Source: Spirochaetia bacterium UBA6919 (GTDB lineage: Bacteria; Spirochaetota; UBA6919). From it: DNA of 25,958 bases. The notes under the pieces are model-generated. The model had not been told where the DNA came from. It searched no databases and worked only from the letters and a program-made list of their open reading frames with translations. Each line of letters starts with the position of its first letter. Within the stretch, counting starts at the first letter, position 1. The stretch covers positions 86,496 to 112,453 of the forward strand of contig DKAT01000002.1 in NCBI GenBank assembly GCA_002450905.1, written 5' to 3'. Of this stretch, positions 15,637 to 23,020 are shown piece by piece. A program made the translations under genes and the position numbers.

Positions 15637-16377
15637 CTAAAAAAATCCACCGTTGACAGGAATTACAGCACCAATGATATAGCTTGCACTTTCTGAACAG
15701 AGGAAAGAAACAACCTTTGCGACTTCTTCTGGTTTTCCAAAGCGTTTTAGGGGGATACGTTTAAGTAATTCTTTATTGTCTTTCAGGGAATTGGACATAT
15801 CGGTTTCGATAATCCCAGGGGTGACACAATTAACCCGTATATTTACCTTTGCTAATTCTTTTGCAAGACTTTTTGTGGCTGAAATAATTGCACCTTTTGA
15901 AGCTGAATAATTGGTTTGACCTGGATTTCCAATTTCCCCTGCTATGGATGATATATTCACAATGGATCCGTGACGATTTAGAAACATGTGCTCCAGTACA
16001 GAGTGGGTTACATAGAAGAGACCATTGATATTGACATTGATAACATCTTCCCAATTGCTGTCTGTTAACCAATAAAACAGATTATCCTTGGTTATACCTG
16101 CATTATTAACCAGTACTGAAAGTCTTTGTGATTCTTTGTTTAGCTTTGAAATCTCGTCTTTAATGATTTTCTGGACAGTTTTTTTATCCTTTACGTCGAA
16201 TTTAAGGAGCTTACATTCCCTGTTGAGAGTGGAAATATCGTTTTGTATTTGGAGAGCCATTTCGTCATTGTTAGCGTAGTTCAGCCAGATATCATAACCA
16301 TCTTGAGCTAGTTGAAGTGCAATAGCCCTTCCAATACCGCGACTGGCTCCTGTGACAAGTGCAATATCCTGAATCAT
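15637..16377 (-). CDS. fabG: 3-ketoacyl-ACP reductase (FabG-type SDR)
   Basis: The 246-aa protein from the ATG at 16377 has the usual FabG length; the 30-codon extension upstream opens only with TTG and has no ribosome-binding site. It has TGASRGIG (9-16) for NADPH binding, NNAG (about 91-94), catalytic Ser 143/144 (NISS), Tyr 157 and Lys 161 (YSASK), and VTPGIIETDM near the end. It reduces 3-ketoacyl-ACP to the 3-hydroxy form. As first gene of a block with a ketosynthase/chain-length-factor pair it is more likely a pathway reductase than the only housekeeping FabG. The ribosome-binding site is weak (GGA about 12 nt upstream). Confidence 0.88.
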   Translation of the reverse strand: MIQDIALVTGASRGIGRAIALQLAQDGYDIWLNYANNDEMALQIQNDISTLNRECKLLKFDVKDKKTVQKIIKDEISKLNKESQRLSVLVNNAGITKDNLFYWLTDSNWEDVINVNINGLFYVTHSVLEHMFLNRHGSIVNISSIAGEIGNPGQTNYSASKGAIISATKSLAKELAKVNIRVNCVTPGIIETDMSNSLKDNKELLKRIPLKRFGKPEEVAKVVSFLCSESASYIIGAVIPVNGGFF

Positions 16378-16558
16378 TGATGTTAATTTCCATTTCGTTA
16401 TATGATTTCGACAGAATTTAATAAAACTTTTTTGATTTGGCAAAATATGAGATTTATTGATTGACAAGTTTGTATAGAAAGATTATATTAACTTTCTTAA
16501 ATGGTAATTGGATTGTGTTTAGAATATATTAACAATTATCTTATGCTAGTTGTCTTGA

Positions 16559-16586
16559 TTGGTATTAATTCGAATTATTGTATATT
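16559..16586 (+). promoter_or_regulatory. Likely permease promoter with palindrome in the spacer
   Basis: TTGGTA (16559-16564) and TATATT (16581-16586) are spaced by 16 bp. The spacer contains the perfect 12-bp palindrome TAATTCGAATTA (16566-16577), a classic position for a repressor operator. A start near 16593 leaves a leader of about 23 nt with TGGAG (16604-16608) before the ATG. Confidence 0.4.
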
Positions 16587-16615
16587 TAAATAAATATAGA
16601 CAGATGGAGTAATTT

Positions 16616-18007
16616 ATGGATATGAAACGACAAGTGGGACTGATGACAGCGGTATTGATCATTGTGGCTGATATGATTGGATCAGGGATATTTATATTAC
16701 CCGGGATAGTCCTAAATAACGTCCCCCAAACGAATCTGGTTATCCTGTTGTGGTTGATTGGGGGGATTGTAGCGATTAGTGGGTCGTTGTGCTATGCGGA
16801 ACTTGCGACGATGTGGCCTGATGCGGGGGGGGAATATGTTTATTTGAGAAATACTTTCGGGTTATTACCATCGTTTCTAACAGGCTGGATATCCTTATTT
16901 GTGGGGTTTACAGCATCAATAGCAGGGACAACACTTGTATTAACAGGATTTCTTGAATCATTTTTGAAGACATACGGATTAAGTATCCAATTTATGTCCT
17001 TGAGCCCAGATATGTCTATTAAATTGTTTGGATGTAGTTTGGTAGTATTATTTGGTGTTGTAAATATTATTGGAGTGAAACTGGGAGCGTGGTTCCAAAA
17101 CTTTCTGACTGTGTTTAAATTATTAATAGTTTTATCTTTAATAATATTTGGATTATATGTGATTCAATGGGCATTCGTTGAACGAATATCCGCTCCTATT
17201 GAGACTGTAACAAAAACACCAATGACGTTTTCATTTTCAAATCTATCTTTAGGTCTTCTATTGGTAATGTTTAGTTATTCAGGATGGAATGGTGCAACAT
17301 ATATTGGGGGTGAGATTAAGAATCCCAGTAAGAACCTCCCTAAGGCATTGTTATATGGAGCCTTATTAACGACAGTTATCTACATTCTGCTCAATGTGGT
17401 ATTTTTAGGATCTGCTACCGGTGATGTTCTTATAAAGCAGATGAAGACGAATTTTATTATAGGATCGGTTGCTACTGAGAATCTGAGTAAAGGATTAGCA
17501 CCTTATTATAGCCTAGGGATTGTGGTTATTCTTTTGTCGGCGATTGCGGTACAGATTATGATTGGTCCCCGTGTGTATTACGCGATGGCGAAGGATAAGG
17601 CATTGTTTAGTGTGTTTGGAAATATTAGTCAGCGATTTAATACTCCAATTCTTGCTATCATTCTACAAATACTTATATCGATTGTTTATATTCTCCTTGT
17701 AGGAAAAGAAAATATCGATTCGTTGTATCAATATATGGGATTCTCATTGAGTATTTTTCCGTTGTTAACGGTGTTTGGATTGTTTTATTTGCGGTGGAAG
17801 AGACCTGAATTAAATCGGCCTTATAAGGTTCCATTTTATCCTCTATTACCCATTCTTTATATCACGTTGACGATTTTGATGATGGCTGGATCACTGTATC
17901 GGGATATTGATACCAAGGGGTTTGCGTCATTCTATTCGATTGGGATTGTACTTCTTGGTTCAGTTATTTATTATATCTGGAATTATTTCGTGAAGAAAAA
18001 GGCGTAA
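16616..18007 (+). CDS. APC-superfamily amino-acid permease
   Basis: The 463-aa protein has about 12 hydrophobic segments. The first carries the substrate-binding IVADMIGSGIFILPG (about 17-31), and the conserved CYAELATMWPDAGGEYVYLR loop follows (about 59-78). GYGALLT-like and SYSGWNGATYIGGEIKNP (about 221-239) segments are typical of the LAT/APC branch. It would import or exchange amino acids across the inner membrane; the substrate cannot be read from the sequence. TGGAG lies 7 nt before the ATG. A run of eight G (16825-16832) encodes the conserved Gly-Gly of PDAGGEY. It is divergent from the ketoreductase gene and its end lies 5 nt from the convergent metallopeptidase gene. Confidence 0.88.
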   Translation: MDMKRQVGLMTAVLIIVADMIGSGIFILPGIVLNNVPQTNLVILLWLIGGIVAISGSLCYAELATMWPDAGGEYVYLRNTFGLLPSFLTGWISLFVGFTASIAGTTLVLTGFLESFLKTYGLSIQFMSLSPDMSIKLFGCSLVVLFGVVNIIGVKLGAWFQNFLTVFKLLIVLSLIIFGLYVIQWAFVERISAPIETVTKTPMTFSFSNLSLGLLLVMFSYSGWNGATYIGGEIKNPSKNLPKALLYGALLTTVIYILLNVVFLGSATGDVLIKQMKTNFIIGSVATENLSKGLAPYYSLGIVVILLSAIAVQIMIGPRVYYAMAKDKALFSVFGNISQRFNTPILAIILQILISIVYILLVGKENIDSLYQYMGFSLSIFPLLTVFGLFYLRWKRPELNRPYKVPFYPLLPILYITLTILMMAGSLYRDIDTKGFASFYSIGIVLLGSVIYYIWNYFVKKKA

Positions 18008-18012
18008 TCATC

Positions 18013-18990
18013 TTAAGAGCCTCCTGGAGTTTGTTTCAACTTCTGATCTCTCTTAAGGGTTTTTGCCAGATGGATATATTCTTCATTTATTTCATCAATA
18101 TTCTTTCCTATAAGGGATTCTAATAACTGGATAGTCTTTATTCCAAGATACTTTCTGTTATATTTCGGCAGCAGGTCATATAAATATGTTTGAACAAAAG
18201 GGATTATCTTATTTTTTATCCAGAGATAGCAGAATAGAAAACGAACTGAAGCATATCCAAAGTCCTTTTGCATTGTCCAGTCCATCATAAACTTTTTTAG
18301 AGGCACAAATCTCTTTTCTCTGATTGCTTCCTGGAGACCTGGCATTCTCCAATTAGTGTATCCATCACTTACTTTATTGTTTATAAGGAATGCCATTTCG
18401 TAAAAAGAAGCTAAACCTTCATTAAACCACTGGTGTATCCGTTTATTGGTGTTGGTATCAACAAATGCGTGGATCATTTCATGCCATAATGTCCCATGCC
18501 CTGAATAGCAGTAGGTATATAAGGTCTTGCTCTCGGGATTATAGTATCCATAAGCTGTAGACCCTGTTTTTTGCGTATATTGTGGTTTGTTATTAAAATA
18601 AATTATATTCCATGGATCAGTGGGCTTTTTTTTGAAGTATTGGGGGTAAATCTGGGTATAAAATTTATTCATATAATCATTTAATTGATGTATTTTCTGA
18701 GGAGAACATTGATGGGCAATATTGAATTGTCCTTTTTTAATGACATTGAAATCAATATCAAAACGTTTTCTGAGAGTGGTTTTAAAATTGACGTAATCCT
18801 TATTGTTCTTTGTGGAAATGGTCTTTGAGGAATGGCGGCTATTAATATTTCTTTCTGATAAATTGCTAAATGGGGGATTATTCTCTTTATTCCTTGTACT
18901 ATACTTTGAATCAGTGCTTCGTGTATTGTGATTTTCTTTATTAGAACAAGAAATTGACGCTATAATCAATATAATTAATACGTATTTCAT
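18013..18990 (-). CDS. Lipoprotein with gluzincin-like metallopeptidase domain
   Basis: The protein has 325 aa from the ATG at 18990, preceded by GAGGGAAGG; the longer frame to 19041 opens with TTG. It begins MKYVLIILIIASISC, a lipoprotein signal peptide with the lipidated Cys at 15 and a loose lipobox. Residues 16-65 are polar, Asn/Ser/Lys-rich and probably a flexible tether. The catalytic site is LWHEMIH (zinc His 170 and 174, catalytic Glu 171) followed by NEGLASFYE, with third ligand Glu 191, the layout of peptidase-MA-like gluzincins. It is likely a zinc peptidase exposed at the cell envelope; substrate unknown. It follows the P-loop gene by 69 nt on the same strand. Confidence 0.75.
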   Translation of the reverse strand: MKYVLIILIIASISCSNKENHNTRSTDSKYSTRNKENNPPFSNLSERNINSRHSSKTISTKNNKDYVNFKTTLRKRFDIDFNVIKKGQFNIAHQCSPQKIHQLNDYMNKFYTQIYPQYFKKKPTDPWNIIYFNNKPQYTQKTGSTAYGYYNPESKTLYTYCYSGHGTLWHEMIHAFVDTNTNKRIHQWFNEGLASFYEMAFLINNKVSDGYTNWRMPGLQEAIREKRFVPLKKFMMDWTMQKDFGYASVRFLFCYLWIKNKIIPFVQTYLYDLLPKYNRKYLGIKTIQLLESLIGKNIDEINEEYIHLAKTLKRDQKLKQTPGGS

Positions 18991-19059
18991 ATCCTTCCCT
19001 CTATTTAGTATTTTATCGAACACCATAGGGATGATTCTCAATCGATTTATGAATATTTT

Positions 19060-19620
19060 TTAAAATTTTACGTGATGGATAATCTCTTCGCAAACTTCTT
19101 CAGGGGATTTTTCTTTGGTGTAGATAATATGTTTAGCGAGTTTATAGTTTGATGGATGTGTGACAAAGTGTTTATGGAAGTCAAACCCATTTCGGATAAA
19201 TCCACCTGTCCTTTCATTTAAAATCCTTATCGATTCTTCAGGATCATTAGAAGGAAGCAATAATATAACATGTTGAAACGGTTTTAGAGCCTCATCTACC
19301 TGAATAAACAACTCGTTTTCTTCATATACAGAATGCCCTGCACCAAAATCAATAATACAATCTTCGACCTCAGAAAGTAATCTCACGACGGAATATGCTT
19401 CAAAGACTTTCCAGTAATTATAAACTGCAAGAAAACCTTCCTGTTCCCCAATCATACGGACTTTCTGTTCATCATAACCTATTTCGTGATAATATTTCCA
19501 TCTCAACTGATCCATGGGACATCGTGGTATACCCAGCTTTTCAGACAACAAACGAGCGATAGTACTTTTCCCAACACGGATTGGACCGATGAGGATAATA
19601 TTTTTAAAATATTCGTCCAT
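19060..19620 (-). CDS. P-loop kinase-like protein (shikimate/adenylate-kinase fold)
   Basis: The 186-aa protein has Walker A GPIRVGKS (12-19) after a hydrophobic strand, then CPMDQLRWKYY, where small kinases hold an Asp for substrate binding. IIDFGAGHSVYE (about 89-100) and VILLLPSNDPEESIRIL follow, with a lid-like NERTGGFIRNGFDFHKHFV. The layout is that of small nucleoside or shikimate-type kinases, but the residues that define shikimate kinase are not clear, so the substrate is open. There is no Shine-Dalgarno. The predicted -10 ends 7 nt upstream of the ATG, which suggests a leaderless transcript. Confidence 0.65.
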   Translation of the reverse strand: MDEYFKNIILIGPIRVGKSTIARLLSEKLGIPRCPMDQLRWKYYHEIGYDEQKVRMIGEQEGFLAVYNYWKVFEAYSVVRLLSEVEDCIIDFGAGHSVYEENELFIQVDEALKPFQHVILLLPSNDPEESIRILNERTGGFIRNGFDFHKHFVTHPSNYKLAKHIIYTKEKSPEEVCEEIIHHVKF

Positions 19621-19626
19621 GATCTA

Positions 19627-19656
19627 AATATAATTCATTTTGCTATCCGATATCAA
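19627..19656 (-). promoter_or_regulatory. Likely promoter giving a leaderless transcript of the P-loop gene
   Basis: Read leftward, TTGATA (19656-19651) and TATATT (19632-19627) are separated by 18 bp, and each matches the consensus at 5 of 6 positions. The expected start is about 19620, which is the A of the ATG. Confidence 0.4.
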
Positions 19657-19718
19657 TATTTAGATATTTTATATTGGTATCTTCGTAATTATTTTTCAGA
19701 GAATTGGATATAATCAAC

Positions 19719-19746
19719 TTGTTATTCTAAAATGTTTGGTTATATT
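19719..19746 (+). promoter_or_regulatory. Possible promoter of the secreted protein gene
   Basis: TTGTTA (19719-19724) and TATATT (19741-19746) are 16 bp apart, with a start near 19753 and a leader of about 23 nt. A perfect TATAAT at 19709-19714 just upstream lacks a matching -35 and could be an alternative. Confidence 0.35.
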
Positions 19747-19775
19747 TTAAATAATAATTTATTGAGGATGAGGTA

Positions 19776-20246
19776 ATGAAATTAAATCGATTTTCAATTC
19801 TTGTAATTCTTTCAGCTATATTAATGATATCATTGGCTGTACAGGCTTCTGAGGAAAACTCTATTTATATATCCATTACACAAAATAGTTTTGGAAGGGT
19901 ACATGGTGTATGGGTTATCTCAGACAAAGAAATCATCGTTAATCAAAACTCTAATCATGATTTTAGAAGGCCTAAAACAGTTTTAAAGGTCATTGAGAAG
20001 AAAATCTTATCCTCCACAGAGCAAGATCAACTGAATACTCTTTTAAAATCTATTCCATTCAAACAATTAAAAAGAGGATACTATTCTGGTATGAAAGATG
20101 GGGTACAACATACATTTGCAATTAAATGGGGTAATTTATCCCGTACTATCCAAGTTTCTAACTATTATCAGAAGGATTTGGGGAGTTTGGTTCGGTTTGT
20201 AAATAGTCGTATTCGTAATAAGATATATTATAAGGAGATAGATTAG
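19776..20246 (+). CDS. Hypothetical secreted protein
   Basis: The 156-aa protein begins with a signal peptide (MKLNRFSILVILSAILMISLA, likely cut after VQA at about residue 24). The mature part of about 130 residues is mixed alpha/beta with a single recognisable feature, a basic C-terminus (SLVRFVNSRIRNKIYYKEI). It has no cysteine, lipobox or repeated motif, and I do not recognise a family. GAGGA lies 7 nt before the ATG. The stop lies 1 nt from the end of the convergent gatB, so the two messages must share or overlap their ends. Periplasmic or outer-envelope location is inferred only from the signal peptide. Confidence 0.65.
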   Translation: MKLNRFSILVILSAILMISLAVQASEENSIYISITQNSFGRVHGVWVISDKEIIVNQNSNHDFRRPKTVLKVIEKKILSSTEQDQLNTLLKSIPFKQLKRGYYSGMKDGVQHTFAIKWGNLSRTIQVSNYYQKDLGSLVRFVNSRIRNKIYYKEID

Positions 20247-20247
20247 A

Positions 20248-21699
20248 TTATTTTTCTTTTAATTTATCAATTAAGAGTTGATTTACTTTTCCAGGATTTG
20301 CCTGTCCCTTTGACTTTTTCATAACCTGTCCTACAAGAAACCCAATTGCCTTATCCTTTCCAGCCTTAAATGAAGCTACAGGTTCTGGATTTTCACTAAT
20401 CACTTCATCGATAAATTTCTCTAATTCTCCAACATCATCTACCAGCTTTAATCCCTGATTTTCAATAATTCCTTCTACTGTTCCACCTTCTTTTACAAGG
20501 TCTTCAAAAATAGTTTTACCCATCTTTCCACTAATCTTGCCTTCATCAATATGTTTAACGAGATTTCCGATTTGTTTTGCTTCGACCTTTAGAGAAGAGA
20601 TTTCTCCATCTGATTCATTTAAAACCCTCATTAACTCAGCCATAATCCAGTTTGCTATTTTCTTTGGATTATTAGGATAGGATTGAACAGCCATTTCGAA
20701 GTAATTAGCCAGCTCTAGAGAACTGATTAGTACACCAGCGTCTTCCTGGGGCAGTTGGTAGTATTTGATAAATCGTTCCTCCTTTGCTTTCGGGAGTTCT
20801 GGGAGATCTTTGCGAATGACTTCAACATCCTTTTCTTCAAGGATAATAGGAACAAGATCAGGATCTGGGAAATAACGATAGTCGTGGGCTTCTTCCTTGC
20901 TTCTCATCGTGTAGGTCTTGTCCTCATCAACGTTATAGAGACGTGTTTCCTGAACTATTTTTTCACCCTTCTTTAGGGCCATACTCTGGCGTTTTACCTC
21001 ATATTCAAGAGCCTTTTGTACTCCTTTGAATGAATTCATATTCTTTATCTCGACTTTCGTGCCGAATTCTTTTTGTCCCCGTAGTCTCAGGGAAACATTG
21101 GCATCACACCGAAGAGATCCTTCTTCCATATTACAATCAGAGACATTGATATATTTTAAAATACTTTTGAGAGATTGAAGGTAGTGATACGCTTCTGTGC
21201 TATTTCTCATATCAGGTTCTGAAACGATTTCCAACAGAGGCACTCCACATCGATTTAGATCGACATAACTTTCATTTATCGATGGGACATCTGAGTGAAT
21301 CAACTTTCCTGCATCCTCTTCCATGTGGATCCTGGTTATACCAATTTTTTTAATGTCGTGTTCGCCAATACTTATTTCCAGATAACCCTCTTTACATATC
21401 GGGAGATCGTATTGAGAGATTTGGTAGGCTTTTGGGAGATCGGGATAAAAATAGTTTTTTCGGTCAAATTTGGAGAAATGATTTATGGAACAGTTTAAAG
21501 ATAACCCAGCCTGGACAGCTTTTGTAAGGGCTTCCTGATTGAGTACTGGAAGTACACCAGGATGTCCCTGACAGATTGGACAGGTCTGGGAATTTGGTTT
21601 AGCACCGAATTGAGTAGAGCACTGACAAAATAACTTGCTCTGGGTATTTAACTGGACATGGACTTCCAAGCCAATTACTGTTTCAAAATCACCAGCCAC
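20248..21699 (-). CDS. gatB: Asp-tRNA(Asn)/Glu-tRNA(Gln) amidotransferase subunit B
   Basis: The 483-aa protein starts at a GTG with GAGGT 7 nt upstream (GTGCAAAGTG context). It has the GatB signature IGLEVHVQL (9-17) at the start, a zinc site of C25, C27, C40 and C43 (CQC...CPIC), KNYFYPDLPK, and EEGSLRCDANVS (about 192-203). The C-terminal YqeY-like tail domain ends with GQVMKKSKGQANPG. It transamidates misacylated Glu-tRNA(Gln) and/or Asp-tRNA(Asn) with GatA and GatC, which are not in this window, so the three are not in one operon here. All expected features are intact. Confidence 0.97.
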   Translation of the reverse strand: MAGDFETVIGLEVHVQLNTQSKLFCQCSTQFGAKPNSQTCPICQGHPGVLPVLNQEALTKAVQAGLSLNCSINHFSKFDRKNYFYPDLPKAYQISQYDLPICKEGYLEISIGEHDIKKIGITRIHMEEDAGKLIHSDVPSINESYVDLNRCGVPLLEIVSEPDMRNSTEAYHYLQSLKSILKYINVSDCNMEEGSLRCDANVSLRLRGQKEFGTKVEIKNMNSFKGVQKALEYEVKRQSMALKKGEKIVQETRLYNVDEDKTYTMRSKEEAHDYRYFPDPDLVPIILEEKDVEVIRKDLPELPKAKEERFIKYYQLPQEDAGVLISSLELANYFEMAVQSYPNNPKKIANWIMAELMRVLNESDGEISSLKVEAKQIGNLVKHIDEGKISGKMGKTIFEDLVKEGGTVEGIIENQGLKLVDDVGELEKFIDEVISENPEPVASFKAGKDKAIGFLVGQVMKKSKGQANPGKVNQLLIDKLKEK

Positions 21700-21737
21700 T
21701 TTGCACCTCGTGAATAGATTTTATACAATATCGAATA

Positions 21738-21766
21738 TAATATATAAAAAAATCATATTTTGTCCA
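21738..21766 (-). promoter_or_regulatory. Likely sigma-70-type promoter of gatB
   Basis: Read leftward, TGGACA (21766-21761, 5 of 6) and TATTAT (21743-21738, 5 of 6) are separated by 17 bp, 38 nt upstream of the GTG start. Confidence 0.5.
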
Positions 21767-21938
21767 TAAATTAGATGAATATTCAAATATTAATGGATTT
21801 TAAATGAGTATATTTATTTTATTGATTATTTAAAATAAGACTATTAAGAAAGAGGGGGATTTATTATCCGAAAATAAAATTAGAGCAAATTATCTTTTTA
21901 AGGGAGGAAATGGGGAATAGACCTTGTCATGAATGGAG

Positions 21939-22964
21939 TTATTTATTTTTATAACCTAATTTCTTTGCTTTTTCAAAATCTTTTTGGGATTTTGGATTAT
22001 CACCTAGTTTTTTATAAACTAGTGATCTGGAATGGTATGCTTCTGCGTAGTCAGGGTCCAGTTCTATTGCTTTATTGTAATCTAAAAGGGCTTGCTGGAA
22101 ATTATTTTTATCAAAATAGGCATCACCACGATTTTTATAAGTAACTGGGTATTGTTGATCATATTCAATCGATTTGGTGTAATCCTTGATTGCTTGCTCC
22201 AGATTTCCTTTTTCAGAATATATATCCCCACGATTAGCATATGCAGATGAATTTTTTGGATCTAGTTCGATGGCTTTGTTATAATCTTGAATAGCTTTAT
22301 CCAGCTTACCCATTTCAAAATAGACGTCACCCCGATTATTGTATGCTATGGAATTACCAGGACTTAGTTTAATTGCTTTGTTGAAATCCATGATGGCATG
22401 ATCCAAGTCGCCCTTTTCGAAATGTGCAAATCCCCGATTATTGTATAGTCTGACTTCCTTTGGATTCTTTTGGAGTACCTTGTTATAGTCGAATATGGCG
22501 TGATCCATGTCCCCCAGATTAAAATAGGCATCTCCACGATGGGCGTATATCATGATATCCTTTGGATTGATAGAAATAGATTTGGTATAGTCATTTATAG
22601 CTTTGTTGAAGAGCCCTTTAGTAGAATATATATTTCCACGGTTATTATAAATTGAAGAATCATTAGGATTTAATTTAATTGCTTTATTGTAATCTTTCAT
22701 CGCCATGTCAAATTTATTTTGATAGAAATACGCATTACCTCTGAATTTATAATAATTTGGGGAATCTGATTTTGATTTAATTGCTTTGTTAAATTCTATT
22801 ATAGCTTTGTTGTATTCTCTATTTTCAAAATATTTTATTCCATTCTTGAAGTTCTGCTCAGCTAAAATTGGTGGTAACATCAATAAGGCAAAGATCAGGA
22901 AAGGGATTAGGATAAAACCACCTATTAAGATTATATATTTGAATAGGGATTTTTTTGCGGACAT
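21939..22964 (-). CDS. Membrane-anchored tetratricopeptide-repeat protein
   Basis: The 341-aa protein has one N-terminal membrane segment (about 9-32), followed by nine tandem 34-residue TPR units. The middle seven are regular, each with the form YNNRGDAYF...G.LD.AI.DYNKAI.L.P. The first and last units are degenerate. TPR arrays are protein-interaction scaffolds; no enzymatic domain is present. AGGAG lies 7 nt before the ATG. It follows purF by 56 nt on the same strand and may be co-transcribed, although no functional link is known. The near-identical repeats are of the kind that can gain or lose units by recombination. Whether the TPR domain faces the cytoplasm or the periplasm cannot be settled from the sequence. 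Confidence 0.85.
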   Translation of the reverse strand: MSAKKSLFKYIILIGGFILIPFLIFALLMLPPILAEQNFKNGIKYFENREYNKAIIEFNKAIKSKSDSPNYYKFRGNAYFYQNKFDMAMKDYNKAIKLNPNDSSIYNNRGNIYSTKGLFNKAINDYTKSISINPKDIMIYAHRGDAYFNLGDMDHAIFDYNKVLQKNPKEVRLYNNRGFAHFEKGDLDHAIMDFNKAIKLSPGNSIAYNNRGDVYFEMGKLDKAIQDYNKAIELDPKNSSAYANRGDIYSEKGNLEQAIKDYTKSIEYDQQYPVTYKNRGDAYFDKNNFQQALLDYNKAIELDPDYAEAYHSRSLVYKKLGDNPKSQKDFEKAKKLGYKNK

Positions 22965-23020
22965 TAAAAATTCTCCTGTGTGGTTTCTGTGATTATCAAA
23001 TAGATTTGAAATATTTCAAT

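Noticed and set aside
16378..16467. 30-codon N-terminal extension of the ketoreductase
   Set aside because: It opens with TTG, lacks a ribosome-binding site and would make the protein longer than FabG usually is.
21911..21955. 14-codon ORF (ATG GGG AAT ...) preceded by GGAGG
   Set aside because: The ribosome-binding site is only 2 nt from the ATG and the frame runs antisense into the end of the TPR gene.
21939..22964. The 102-nt periodicity in this gene as a DNA repeat array
   Set aside because: It is explained by the 34-residue TPR units; the copies differ at many bases and lie fully in frame.
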